Positions 25,442 to 34,821 of a DNA stretch of 64,000 bases are shown here, piece after piece. The DNA is from Botrytis cinerea B05.10 (lineage: Eukaryota > Ascomycota > Leotiomycetes > Helotiales > Sclerotiniaceae): assembly GCF_000143535.2 (NCBI RefSeq), contig NC_037311.1:1054001-1118000 (forward strand), in the 5' to 3' direction. Under the pieces are notes generated by a model. The model was not told where the DNA came from. It saw only the letters and a list, made by a program, of their open reading frames with translations, and did not search any database. The first letter of the stretch is position 1. Every line of letters begins with the position of its first letter. The translations under genes and the position numbers were made by a program.

Positions 25442-27070
25442 TCATCGTGCCATTCTCTGGGACAATTCTCGATCCCTAATTAACAGTGTAAATACCAAAG
25501 CTAATCCTCCCAATGCCAACATCAAGAAGAAAACAGCTCTCACAGCGCCCATATAAGCTTGCAAAGCCAATTCTTTTAGGCCTTCCTCAAGGCCATTGAC
25601 GACCCTGAAATCATCCATGATTCGCTGGATACATTCTGTTGCATTGTCTATACCCCCTAGTTTCTCCCACAATAAATTGCCCAACACATTTTGAAACGTG
25701 AGTCCCGCCGCTGAAATCCCCAGTACCGTTCCAGTTGAACGAAAGGCAAAAAGTGCGGATGTAATTACCGCCTGATCTTTCGCTGTCACCGACGACAAAA
25801 GCGCGAGAATGGTGGTAGTAAGCGTAATTCCATATCCAACATTAATGATGAAGAAACAGACGAAGGGTGGCCAAGCAGATGTGCGTAATGTAAATGTACA
25901 GATAAATGCCATTCCCAGAATATAGATGACTTGGGATGCGATACCGAGTTTGTAGAACCTCCCAGTACTTCTCACTATGATTCCAGCAATCATAGAGGCG
26001 ATGGCTGTACCGATTGAGCCGGGGATTAGACGGAGGCCAATTTTTGTGGCGGTGTAGCCTTGGGCTTCGAGGAAGAGGGGAAGATAGAATATCATCGCAA
26101 AGCGGGAGGCGGAGGAGAAGGCATTTGTGAGACAGCCGCCTGCAACGGATAGATCACAGAGGAGAGGAAGGGGTATGATTGGTTCTTTGGCGTATTTGAG
26201 TTCGGTGATGATGAAAACCAAGAGGGATATCAAGGATAGAGGAAGACTGATTAGAACGATAGGACTGGTCCAGGATACTGTGTTACCTCCAGCACTCATA
26301 CCAAGAAGCAATGTAACGAGTGTTGTGAATAAACTGATTGAACCCAAATAATCAATCCGTTTGAGCTTTGGTTTTCCCTCTCCATCATCTACAGTGGGTA
26401 TACGTATAGTGAACCATGTCCATATCGTAGCCAACAGCGTGACGGGAATCTGCAATAAAAATGTAGCTCTCCAATCTAGAGAATCATTAATCCATCCTCC
26501 AAGCACACCACCAATACCGGATCCTACGCCTAATATCATATTTCCAATGCCTTGCCACATACCCCTATCTCTCAGAGGTACTAGATCCGACAAGAGAAAA
26601 GTGGCAATGGCCATAATTCCTCCTCCCCCTAATCCTGCTACCACTCTACCGGCGATCAATACCCATTCCGTTTTCGCACTTGCGCACATGTAATTTCCCA
26701 ATGCAAACACAATGTTGGCGAGTACAAGACCGCTCCGTCTCCCGTAAATATCAGTAAGTTTTCCAGACAAAGGCTGAACCGCAGCATTGGCTATGAAGTA
26801 GGCAGAAGCAAGCCATGGAAGATGAGATAATGAACCAAATGAGGAGGTTATAGGTGATGATAGTGTAGCAATCATGGAGGAATCAACAGCTGCTACAAAG
26901 GCGGACAGGAAGGGTCCGATCATGAGGATCCATACATAGAGGGTAGAGGGATCGTCTGGGACAGCCAAATTGGTAGTCGAGGTATCGCCATTGGGATAGA
27001 GGATCTCAGATTGGGGTTCTGGTGGTGGGTTGAGTAGTGGGGTAGTTTCCGTGGGGCTTTGTGTTGCCAT
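25442..27070 (-). CDS. MFS transporter, DHA2 / 14-TM drug:H+ antiporter type
   Basis: Single exon, 542 residues, with about 14 hydrophobic segments. Motif A is clear between the second and third segments (GKLTDIYGRRSG), as are the antiporter-type motif C (GVGSGIGGVLGGWI) and AGRVVAGLGGGGIMAI. The N-terminal 40 residues are polar and Pro/Thr-rich and carry TTPLL, resembling a dileucine signal found in vacuolar basic amino-acid transporters (VBA type). It could therefore sit in the vacuole or the plasma membrane. It is the first gene of the nitrilase-regulator-dehydratase block and points the same way as the nitrilase, about 1 kb beyond its 3' end. A role in moving a nitrile or acid is inferred from position only. 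Confidence 0.88.
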   Translation of the reverse strand: MATQSPTETTPLLNPPPEPQSEILYPNGDTSTTNLAVPDDPSTLYVWILMIGPFLSAFVAAVDSSMIATLSSPITSSFGSLSHLPWLASAYFIANAAVQPLSGKLTDIYGRRSGLVLANIVFALGNYMCASAKTEWVLIAGRVVAGLGGGGIMAIATFLLSDLVPLRDRGMWQGIGNMILGVGSGIGGVLGGWINDSLDWRATFLLQIPVTLLATIWTWFTIRIPTVDDGEGKPKLKRIDYLGSISLFTTLVTLLLGMSAGGNTVSWTSPIVLISLPLSLISLLVFIITELKYAKEPIIPLPLLCDLSVAGGCLTNAFSSASRFAMIFYLPLFLEAQGYTATKIGLRLIPGSIGTAIASMIAGIIVRSTGRFYKLGIASQVIYILGMAFICTFTLRTSAWPPFVCFFIINVGYGITLTTTILALLSSVTAKDQAVITSALFAFRSTGTVLGISAAGLTFQNVLGNLLWEKLGGIDNATECIQRIMDDFRVVNGLEEGLKELALQAYMGAVRAVFFLMLALGGLALVFTLLIRDRELSQRMAR

Positions 27071-28087
27071 TGAGAGTACTCGGCTTGATGGTCAACTGAC
27101 CATAAAAGAAACAAAAGATAACGAAAGACTGAAGACGAGCAACAATTTATATACGGAGGTGTAACTAGCGTAGTAGAAAGTTGATTGATATGCTAGGTAT
27201 TCTTTCATTATTGCCCCTTCACAAAAGTAGACAAGGGGGAGCGGGGTAAATTAGCCCGTGGCATGAACCTGGCGTTGTTACGATGCATCTGCATACCATC
27301 CACCAATCGCCATTGGATTATCAGTGCCACTTGAACACAACACCAAGAGCAAAATATTCAGAATCTCGGTAAGAGGAGCGTTTGGCCTGGAATAGATAAA
27401 TAATACGACAAGTCTCCATGTGTGAAGAAATTAGCTGGGATTCGAGAGGCCACAAACCAATGACGAGAGACAATCTATACCAGGTAAATGGACGTCATCG
27501 GAATTGATTGCTTTAATCTGGGTATGAGCAGCTGTACATATTGCCATGTATGCTCAAGAGCTCTTTAGACATATAATCCCGCTTTTTGGAACTGCAGCTG
27601 TCCATTTGCGGAAACCACATTTTCAAATCTTAGAGAGAGTGTCGTACAGTTGATCCTGATAAATAAACCAATAACTCTTCAAGTATTTCAATTGCTTTTA
27701 GTCTCCAAAGAGCGAGAGATGTGTGACAGTGGGGATATTCTGAATTACGAGCTCAGCATGTCGAACAATCATGAGATAGACCTAGTTAATGGGAGGTAAA
27801 TGATCAGTATTCCGTGAAACATCTGACTTTAGTCAAGAAATCGGTTCATATTAATAAAAATCGTCATTTGTTCGGTAATTAGGAGAGAGAGGTGTTTAAA
27901 ACCTGTAACAGATGGCAACGAGAAAAAATGTCACGCTCAACCCATCGCGAGTTATTGACTGCAGATTAGCATTGAATAGGAGATCACATCATCTTAAACC
28001 CAGTTATATAACTAGTTGTAAACATAAATAAATATTAGCTAATCATTTGTGAAGAATTTCCATTTAAAAAGACAGTGCAGCAAGGAT
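27071..28087. other. MFS promoter / nitrilase 3' flank
   Basis: About 1 kb without a gene. I saw no CGG-N9-CCG site here like those before the nitrilase and dehydratase genes. Confidence 0.5.
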
Positions 28088-29181
28088 TCACCACTTCTCC
28101 GTAACTTCAAGCTTCTCCTCGACCCTCAGTTTGCGTTCACGAGTATCACAACCAAGCCATAGAAGATCCGGCCTGCTATAGTGTCCACAAATATCCAAGA
28201 AGCTGCGCGCAAATAGCGCTTGATCAAGATCGATATCTCCATAGACAATTCCTTCAGTTGTGGATTCGAGAGGCGTCGAAACGACTCGTCCATCGGGTCC
28301 AATAATGACCGAAGCACCACCTCCTGGCGCCGACATCAACAATCCTCCTTCCGAAGAATTGGCGCTCACTCCTTTTTCTGTGATGACAGTGGTGGTATGA
28401 AGAACGAAAGTTTGAGATTCAATGGCATATACTTGAGAAAGGGCTTGACACCCTAGAGAATATGTGTTAGCGACACCCTGCAATTGAGAAATTATATCTC
28501 TTTACCTTCCAGAGACATTGACCATAGCTCAGGTCCACCAGTATGATTAACAATGGGTGGCCATGCCGAGCAATGAATTTGCTCCCTTTGATGTAAAGTA
28601 TGATATTTCAACAACGGTTGACAATGTTCCCAGCAAGCTAGAGTTCCAACCTTTCCAACGCGAGTCGAAGCAACATTCATAAGGCTATCTCCAGAAGAGT
28701 CCCCAAATATTGTGCGCTCCATATGCGTAGCCTTTAGCTTCCTTCTTTTCATGACTATAGTGCCATCGCCATCGATGATAGCTTGCGCAATGTACAATGA
28801 GTTATTGTCATTTTCGGAGAATCCTAAAGAGACGACAATTCCATACTTCGCAGCACAATTTTGGATGGTTCTCATCTCATCAGAATCGACGACTAGGGAG
28901 TTCTTAATGTATGTGGTAGAGAGTATTGGGTCAACTGGGCGAGTCCTGCTGTTCAGTTAGTATCGTAGATGGAATGTAATTTTAGACATCAGAACTTCTC
29001 ACCATATCCACGCAGGATAGCCTGGAATAAATGCTTCTGCGAATGTGACCAGTTGCGCACCGTTTTCTGCAGCCTCTGTGATAATACGACATGTTTTTTC
29101 CACCGACTTCTGTAAATCAAACCATTCTGGTTCATGCTGAGTAACAGCTACGCGATATTTGGTGGAGGTTGATATAGTCAT
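28088..29181 (-). CDS. Nitrilase (C-N hydrolase superfamily, branch 1)
   Basis: Three exons (29181-29003, 28945-28506, 28452-28088), 327 residues, a normal length for fungal nitrilases. The catalytic triad is intact: Glu49 in [15 protein letters not shown], Lys129 in [12 protein letters not shown], and Cys164 in [10 protein letters not shown]. The [15 protein letters not shown] stretch is typical of true nitrilases rather than amidases. The enzyme should hydrolyse a nitrile to a carboxylic acid and ammonia in the cytosol. Cyanide hydratases are close relatives and usually longer, so this is less likely. It is co-directional with the Zn2Cys6 gene whose 3' end lies 482 bases upstream, and near the aldoxime-dehydratase-family gene, which could supply its substrate. 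Confidence 0.9.
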
Positions 29182-29663
29182 GGTCTGAGTAGAGTTATGG
29201 AAAATTTTGGTAAAGAGATTGTAAGACGAAGAAATTGAATACCACCGTTAGCATCCTCCTTGTCCTTATGTATCCCACGCCTGAAACCTATGATATCGCG
29301 GAACCCCATGGCTTTGGTGAGATTGTGTCAGGTAACGTTGTACATGAATACCCCAAAAAGAAATTCCAAAGCACAATCAGATACAATATACCTAGCTTTC
29401 CCCACATTCGATAGTGCTTATCATGCGGATGAAGATCCCGCTAGCCGATAAGACAGTAGCTTGGCTGCTAATGTGCTGCCAAAGATAGGGATTCCGCGGT
29501 ATTAATTCCGCTTGAAGATTTACGTTCTCCTTGGAGAAGCAAAACCACCAAACTGTATATCTTATAAGTTACTCGGGTTGGTTGTAAGCACAATTGATGA
29601 CTGCCTCGCCTGACTTCTCGCTACATATCGGGGAATTTCTTATCTTTCGCATCTCCCAGACGA
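29182..29663. other. Nitrilase promoter region
   Basis: 482 bases between the regulator's stop codon and the nitrilase start. It holds a CGG-N9-CCG palindrome at 29425-29441 and two ATTCCGC words at 29491-29497 and 29505-29511. Confidence 0.6.
29425..29441. promoter_or_regulatory. Candidate Zn2Cys6 operator, nitrilase side
   Basis: The 17-mer GCGGATGAAGATCCCGC has the form G-CGG-N9-CCG-C. Zn2Cys6 dimers bind inverted CGG triplets at fixed spacing. It lies about 240 bases upstream of the nitrilase ATG and matches the site at 32659-32675 in triplets, spacing and the first six bases. Confidence 0.5.
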
Positions 29664-31989
29664 CTATTGAAAACCAGGATTGCTTTCGTCGAAAAGCCAT
29701 TCAAGACTCGATTGATACGCAATGTGCTCAGGTAGATTGACATGCTCCAAAGCATTTTCAAACAAGCTTGGATCCCACAGAGCCCCAAAATCATTATTGA
29801 AACCAGGATGTATGTGCCTATTCGCGAATTCGCCCGTATCAAAAACATAGGGCATTTGAGCGTTACTAGTAAGCACGTTTGTGCATTCTGGCATCGGTGC
29901 CATAATTTGAATGCGATCTTGACGAATCTCCTTTTCTGGTACGCGCTGGCTAAATTGTAATGGTAACGCCCATACCACTTTCCATTTGGCTGCGAGCTCT
30001 TGAATTTCTCGTATCGCTCTGCTTGCTTGTGCCATCCACGTACTCTGTATCTCGACTAGGGCATCCAAACAACTTTGCAGGCTATTGGCAGATTGTCTCC
30101 CTAGAAAGTTGCGGCCAGATGTTGCATTCAGTAAATGAATTACGGCAGCACTAAGGATGTAATCTATAACTTGGGGATTAACATCAGCAAAACCACAAAA
30201 TTTTCGATATGCTCGAATAATTCGAGCTATGGAGGCAGCAGCGTTTGTCGCTGATCTTAGGGCAAAGCTTAGAGTTTCTGAGCCTTTGGGCTCGTTTAAA
30301 AAGGGGCGATGAATGAGCAATATTGCAGTGTGATATGCTAACTGGAAAAGAAGAAAAGTTTGAGGCATGCTAGTCTTACTCAGAGCTAGCTTATCATCGG
30401 TACCGGCATAGAAATCTGTGAGTGCTTGGTGTGCGCGCTTCAAAAGATTTTGCCGTTGCTTGGCTTTCAAACCGGTCCACTCAAACGCATACCTAATTAA
30501 TAGTGTGAGCTGATTGTTCTTTAATTGTGATACAAAAACCTGCCTTTGATCCATGAAAGAGTCCCAAAGATGCCATAGCTGGCAGAACTTATCATGAGCT
30601 AATTCATCAGGCGACGGGTAATGGTCCAAGGCACTGGAAAATGAGGAAATTCGAATACGTTGCCAGTGTATGGTGCAATTCATTCCAAGACTTGAGGTTA
30701 CCATGCTACAAATATATGTTATCATCATTGTATATTGTAGTCTGTGTTGAAGTAGACTTACCGATCCACCGAGAAATAAGCCCAGAATGACCTTATTCGG
30801 CGCTTACGAACGTAGTCATCGGCCGAGGAATTACGATTCAATGTCAAGTCCGGCGACTTCCCTGATCCGAGGCTGCTTACATGGAGTCCAAGATGTAATA
30901 TCAAGCCTGTGGCCATGGCTAAAATGGTTCCGTCAATAAATGTCCGAGCAAAAATAAGAGAATAAATACCTATGTAAGTGTAGGCCATGCTATTATTCTC
31001 CAGCATCAGCTCTCGCCACGATAACAATGCAAGTCCTTGAACAACCAAGTCACTTGGATACTCCCGTATAGATCTCAATAGGATGTTCTCAGCAGATGTG
31101 GCGTGGTGACTACTCAACTCCTTTGCATCCGATTTTGGAGAAAGAAAGGCACCCACGGAAAGTAAAGCATGATTACGGAAGCCGAAATCCAACTCTATTG
31201 AGAAAGTGGTCTCCAATAGAATGGTCTGCAACTCTCCTTGTTCTATAAACTGATGATAAATATTGAATGCAGCCATGAAACATTCAACGAGGTGTGTTCG
31301 TGTTTCAGTGTAGAATCCGATTTTACTCAAGTTTTGATCATGACTGCTGATATCAGGAGTCAAGATCTCACCAGGAATTGAATTTTGTTTAGAGGTGGAC
31401 TTGTTCCTTGGGATGGTAAATGACGGTTCACCTTTCTCTTCGATATCCATGGTTAACATCAATGAAGCAAGCTCTTCCATTGCAACCTGCGAGCGCGGAT
31501 CATTGGGCTCATCAATGTTCTCTGGAGTTATGGCCTCAGACTCATAAGCAAGAGAACTTGTGGTAGCAGGACTGGATATGGGCAAAATCTCGTGACCCAT
31601 ATACTCTTTAGATTGAGACTCCGAACTCTGATAAGCTGCCAATTGAGCCTCCAAAGCTTTCACTTTGTCTTCAAGACTACGGACATAAACATCATCACAA
31701 TGTTTGCGTCTATACACATTGGTTAGGCTTGTGGTTTGACTGATTCGATCTACTGGGAACATACTTTCGCGAGATCTCTGGGGGATAATAGCACAGCTTC
31801 CCTCCTTTCTCGCATAAGGCACACGTTGGTCTCTGGCCTTGACACTAATCACAATCAGTACGAGATGCTATGGAGTACCCCAGTACATATTTGGGTGTCA
31901 ACAGATACCTTTCGTTTATTCTTCCGACACTCTTCACAAGCAATCTTGATTCGGAGACGTGTTTGCTCATTGGAATTCATGGATTCCAT
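29664..31989 (-). CDS. Zn2Cys6 transcription factor with fungal-specific TF domain
   Basis: Five exons are proposed (31989-31909, 31844-31765, 31709-30970, 30918-30762, 30705-29664), 699 residues. The zinc cluster is perfect: C18-x2-C21-x6-C28-x6-C35-x2-C38-x6-C45, assembled across the first intron after KNKRK. A basic linker and a coiled-coil dimerisation helix follow (VRSLEDKVKALEAQLAAYQ). The middle region has the fungal TF domain, with YIAMATGLILHLGLH as its hallmark. The 51-nt intron at 30969-30919 is a multiple of three and has no stop, so reading through it gives an alternative 716-residue protein; splicing restores the better domain match. It is transcribed away from the dehydratase gene and toward the nitrilase gene, so it is the likely pathway regulator. 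Confidence 0.88.
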
Positions 31990-32414
31990 GATTGCGGATA
32001 CACAACATAAACCCGCACGTAGGATAGAGTTCTTGCAAGTTGGAATATGCTACGCAGGACAATGGACTGAATAAAATTTGTTAGTAACCGATACGACATG
32101 CATAGGAGAATGACCTTGTCTCCTACCCCTGATTGAACTTACGTTTGAAATTTGCAATGGAATTGTTTCCGCGGTCAGCAAGCAAGGTCAATGATTGATA
32201 GAGACCCTTCTCTTGGCATTGGATTCTAAAGCAGGTTCCCGGTATCTGAGAATGTATAGCATTGACTGTTGCAACTATGAATACTTTTCATGTCGTTGTT
32301 GTTATCTACGGAGTGCCGGTGTCAGTCAGGTACTAGGTAGTAATAAACTTAAGGTCTGAGCTTTCGAGCTACGCAAAAAGTGGTTAGTTAGACAGCAATG
32401 GTGTTGAAGCGAAC

Positions 32415-32447
32415 CGGCAACTTCCTACGACTAATATGCCGTTGCCG
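32415..32447. promoter_or_regulatory. Inverted repeat CGGCAAC / GTTGCCG
   Basis: Perfect 7-bp inverted arms CGGCAAC (32415-32421) and GTTGCCG (32441-32447) with a 19-bp spacer in the divergent promoter. The wide spacing is unusual for one Zn2Cys6 dimer, so this is only a candidate. Confidence 0.3.
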
Positions 32448-32658
32448 CACATATTCCGAACGACTTTTTTGATTTCTGATCTCTTGCATCCAACAAAGAA
32501 ACCATCGCAGAATTGACGTATTCGACGCTGTGTGTTGAACGGAACTGATCACGCTCAATCGCAATAGGCTATCTCGGCAGTTAAGTGAGATCAGTTGGCC
32601 CGAAAGTGGCCTTATTATATAACTAATGTCATCATCATTACACGGCCATGTCATCCAG

Positions 32659-32675
32659 GCGGATACTACATCCGC
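32659..32675. promoter_or_regulatory. Candidate Zn2Cys6 operator, dehydratase side
   Basis: GCGGAT-ACTAC-ATCCGC is a perfect 6-bp palindrome around 5 bases, equal to CGG-N9-CCG. It lies about 230 bases upstream of the dehydratase ATG and about 670 bases from the regulator's start. It matches the nitrilase-side site at 29425-29441. Confidence 0.55.
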
Positions 32676-32904
32676 AACATGAAGATAAGAGCCAGTCATG
32701 CTGAAGTTAAGGGGCACCCATATATGCTGGAATCTTCTCAGGTGCAGTGAAAAAATATAAGAAGTCTTTCAGGCCCTTCCATACTTCTTTCATGTTAGTA
32801 TTTTCTTGGATGCTCAAAAGCCAAGACTTTGCATGATTTCTGGAGACAAGTGTGAATTCCCACGCCACCATTTACTACTATTAGCTTCATAAACATTGCC
32901 CATC

Positions 32905-33990
32905 ATGGTTTTCCTTGTTGATATGGACGAAAAAGACTATGTCTTTACTTATGGAATTTTCGGCGTGCAGCACGAAGAATTTACGCCAGAAAAAGCAGTT
33001 TTCGTCTCCACCCTCTACAAACTGCTCTCTTCATCCGCCAACCGTGTCGACCACCTTCAAGATGAAAGTCACGGGCTTCCTCGTCATAGTCCCAAATCCA
33101 CAACTTTCATCGCCTACTGGCTGTCCTGTTCCTCCTACCAATCATTCCAAGCCTCCTCTCTAGTTCAAGAATTTTGGAACTCTCTCCCCCCAGACGCAGG
33201 CGTCTGGCGCGAAGTAATGACCGTCCCGAAATCGCGCTTCATGTTCGCCTCAAGCCAGCCGGTCGCCTCAGCGATGGGCACTCTACTTCCCCTAAAACAA
33301 AGCTCTGACGAAGGATATTGGGGCGTATATCGTCATCGACTATCCGAAACACCAGATTCCCACACTGATCCTAAAGATACATTTACCTCTGCTTATATCA
33401 CCCCTACCAAAGCGAAACCAAACGACACGAGAAAAACTATCGAGATACCTAACACCCGTAGCTCCAAAATGAAATTAGGGAGAGTAACCATTTCCAGTCC
33501 ACCCGACAATCTCGTTTTCGTCCGTGAAGGACAGCGCCAACCAAATGTCCCGCCCGCAGAAACAGAAGCCTGGCTCAAGAAAATAAATCCACATGCCCAG
33601 TCCTGGATATCTCATCTCGACACTGAGCGCAACAAAAATGGCGTAGTGGCATTTACAACACACATAAGCCATGAGAACCCCACCCCAGAGATTTTGAATG
33701 AAAAATTTGATGGCGAAGCAGATTTAGAGCTTGACACCGAAGCTATTGCAGAGACGAATCAACTTGCTTATTTTTTGGACCTATCCCATTTTGAGCAAGC
33801 AGGCCGTTCGCATAAGGGTCATGTGGAATTGAGAAAAACGGTTATGAATCTTTATGGACCCGGGGGACAATTAGAAAAGGGAAAGTCGGTTCTGTTTGTG
33901 GAACTGTGTGTTTTGAAATCAGGAGATCTGGATGCTGAGTACATTGGCTGCGCTGAAGGCACAGGCTTGATGTATTTGGCTAATTTGTAG
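32905..33990 (+). CDS. Heme-containing aldoxime dehydratase family protein
   Basis: Single exon, 361 residues. Motifs of the phenylacetaldoxime dehydratase family are in order: IFGVQ near residue 20, GVWREVMTVPKSRFMFASSQ near 102-121, GYWGVYRHRL near 137-146, DNLVFVREGQ near 201-210, SHKGHVELR near 302-309 and EYIGCAEGTGLMYL at the end. Known members dehydrate aldoximes to nitriles with ferrous heme. His306 aligns with the proximal heme ligand and Arg143 with the conserved arginine. By my recollection of bacterial enzymes, the distal Ser (SGQ) is Glu208 here and the distal His (LYHEV) is Val332, so activity may differ. The N-terminus is shorter than in bacterial members; an upstream exon cannot be excluded. 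It lies beside a Zn2Cys6 gene and near a nitrilase gene. Confidence 0.82.
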   Translation: MVFLVDMDEKDYVFTYGIFGVQHEEFTPEKAVFVSTLYKLLSSSANRVDHLQDESHGLPRHSPKSTTFIAYWLSCSSYQSFQASSLVQEFWNSLPPDAGVWREVMTVPKSRFMFASSQPVASAMGTLLPLKQSSDEGYWGVYRHRLSETPDSHTDPKDTFTSAYITPTKAKPNDTRKTIEIPNTRSSKMKLGRVTISSPPDNLVFVREGQRQPNVPPAETEAWLKKINPHAQSWISHLDTERNKNGVVAFTTHISHENPTPEILNEKFDGEADLELDTEAIAETNQLAYFLDLSHFEQAGRSHKGHVELRKTVMNLYGPGGQLEKGKSVLFVELCVLKSGDLDAEYIGCAEGTGLMYLANL

Positions 33991-34111
33991 TAAACTATGA
34001 AATTAACAGAAATTATCTCGCCAGTCATTAAGGACAGACATTCCCTAGATGTCCTATCTTGTAGTGAAAAGCCGTCGACTTTGTTACAGGAATGCGTCCA
34101 CCAGCTATTCA

Positions 34112-34332
34112 TCAATCGGATGTGTATTTGGTTCTGACCTTGACACCTTTTGTCTTGGATGTTGCTGCTTTCCTTTGAAAAGATGAAGAGGCTCTCTTTT
34201 TCTTAGGCGTCGCAGGTTCTGCTGGAACAGTACAATTACCAGGCTCCTGGTCGCTATCGTCGTCATATCTGTACTTTGAATACAATGAAAATTTACTTAC
34301 AAGTATCTACTTACGAAATCAAATGATATCAT
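34112..34332 (-). CDS. Possible small basic protein, unrecognised
   Basis: Two exons (34332-34315, 34273-34112) would give 59 residues. The second exon reads as coding: an acidic start (RYDDDSDQEPG) and a basic, Ser/Thr-rich tail with an NLS-like PKKKR and ending VRTKYTSD. Splice sites GTAAGT..AAAG agree in phase, but the first exon is very short and there is no family match. It could also be the last exon of a longer unseen gene, or chance. Confidence 0.35.
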
Positions 34333-34821
34333 TATCAAAGTCTGCCTTACATGTATCAAATGAAACTCTCTCAATTTTGGAGTGCGGCTTGGAAATCAAA
34401 TTGTGTGGATCATATCAATGATAACAACCCACAATACCCCGCAATGATAAGTAACGGCACCTAGATGAGGAAGCTAAAATTCCGGCCCGTTCCTGCCCTA
34501 AGATCTAGCTATTTGGGTAGATACTCGATGAATAGCACTAGTGTTTATTATATTGACACTTGTTCAGATCAAGCAAAGTATCCATTTCGAACTCCTTTGC
34601 TCGAACTATCTCCTACTTTCCATGGTCGTCGAATGGTGCAAGATCACGTATTTTCATTGCTGGAATTCCTTCTGACTAGGCGTGTATCCTAATTTAACTA
34701 TAAAATGTGTAGTGATATATAGCACAAAAGCTACCACTGACCTGCTACTATTTCCTGACTTTGACATGTTGAGCGGGAACTCAAATGCACTTAGCTTTGA
34801 TCATACTTCCGAGATGCAGTT

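Larger units (their letters stand above)
31990..32904. other. Divergent promoter, regulator / dehydratase
   Basis: 915 bases between the starts of the Zn2Cys6 gene and the dehydratase gene. It contains two CGG-type palindromes (32415-32447 and 32659-32675). No gene can be supported, and no upstream exon with an aldoxime-dehydratase N-terminus was found. Confidence 0.6.
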
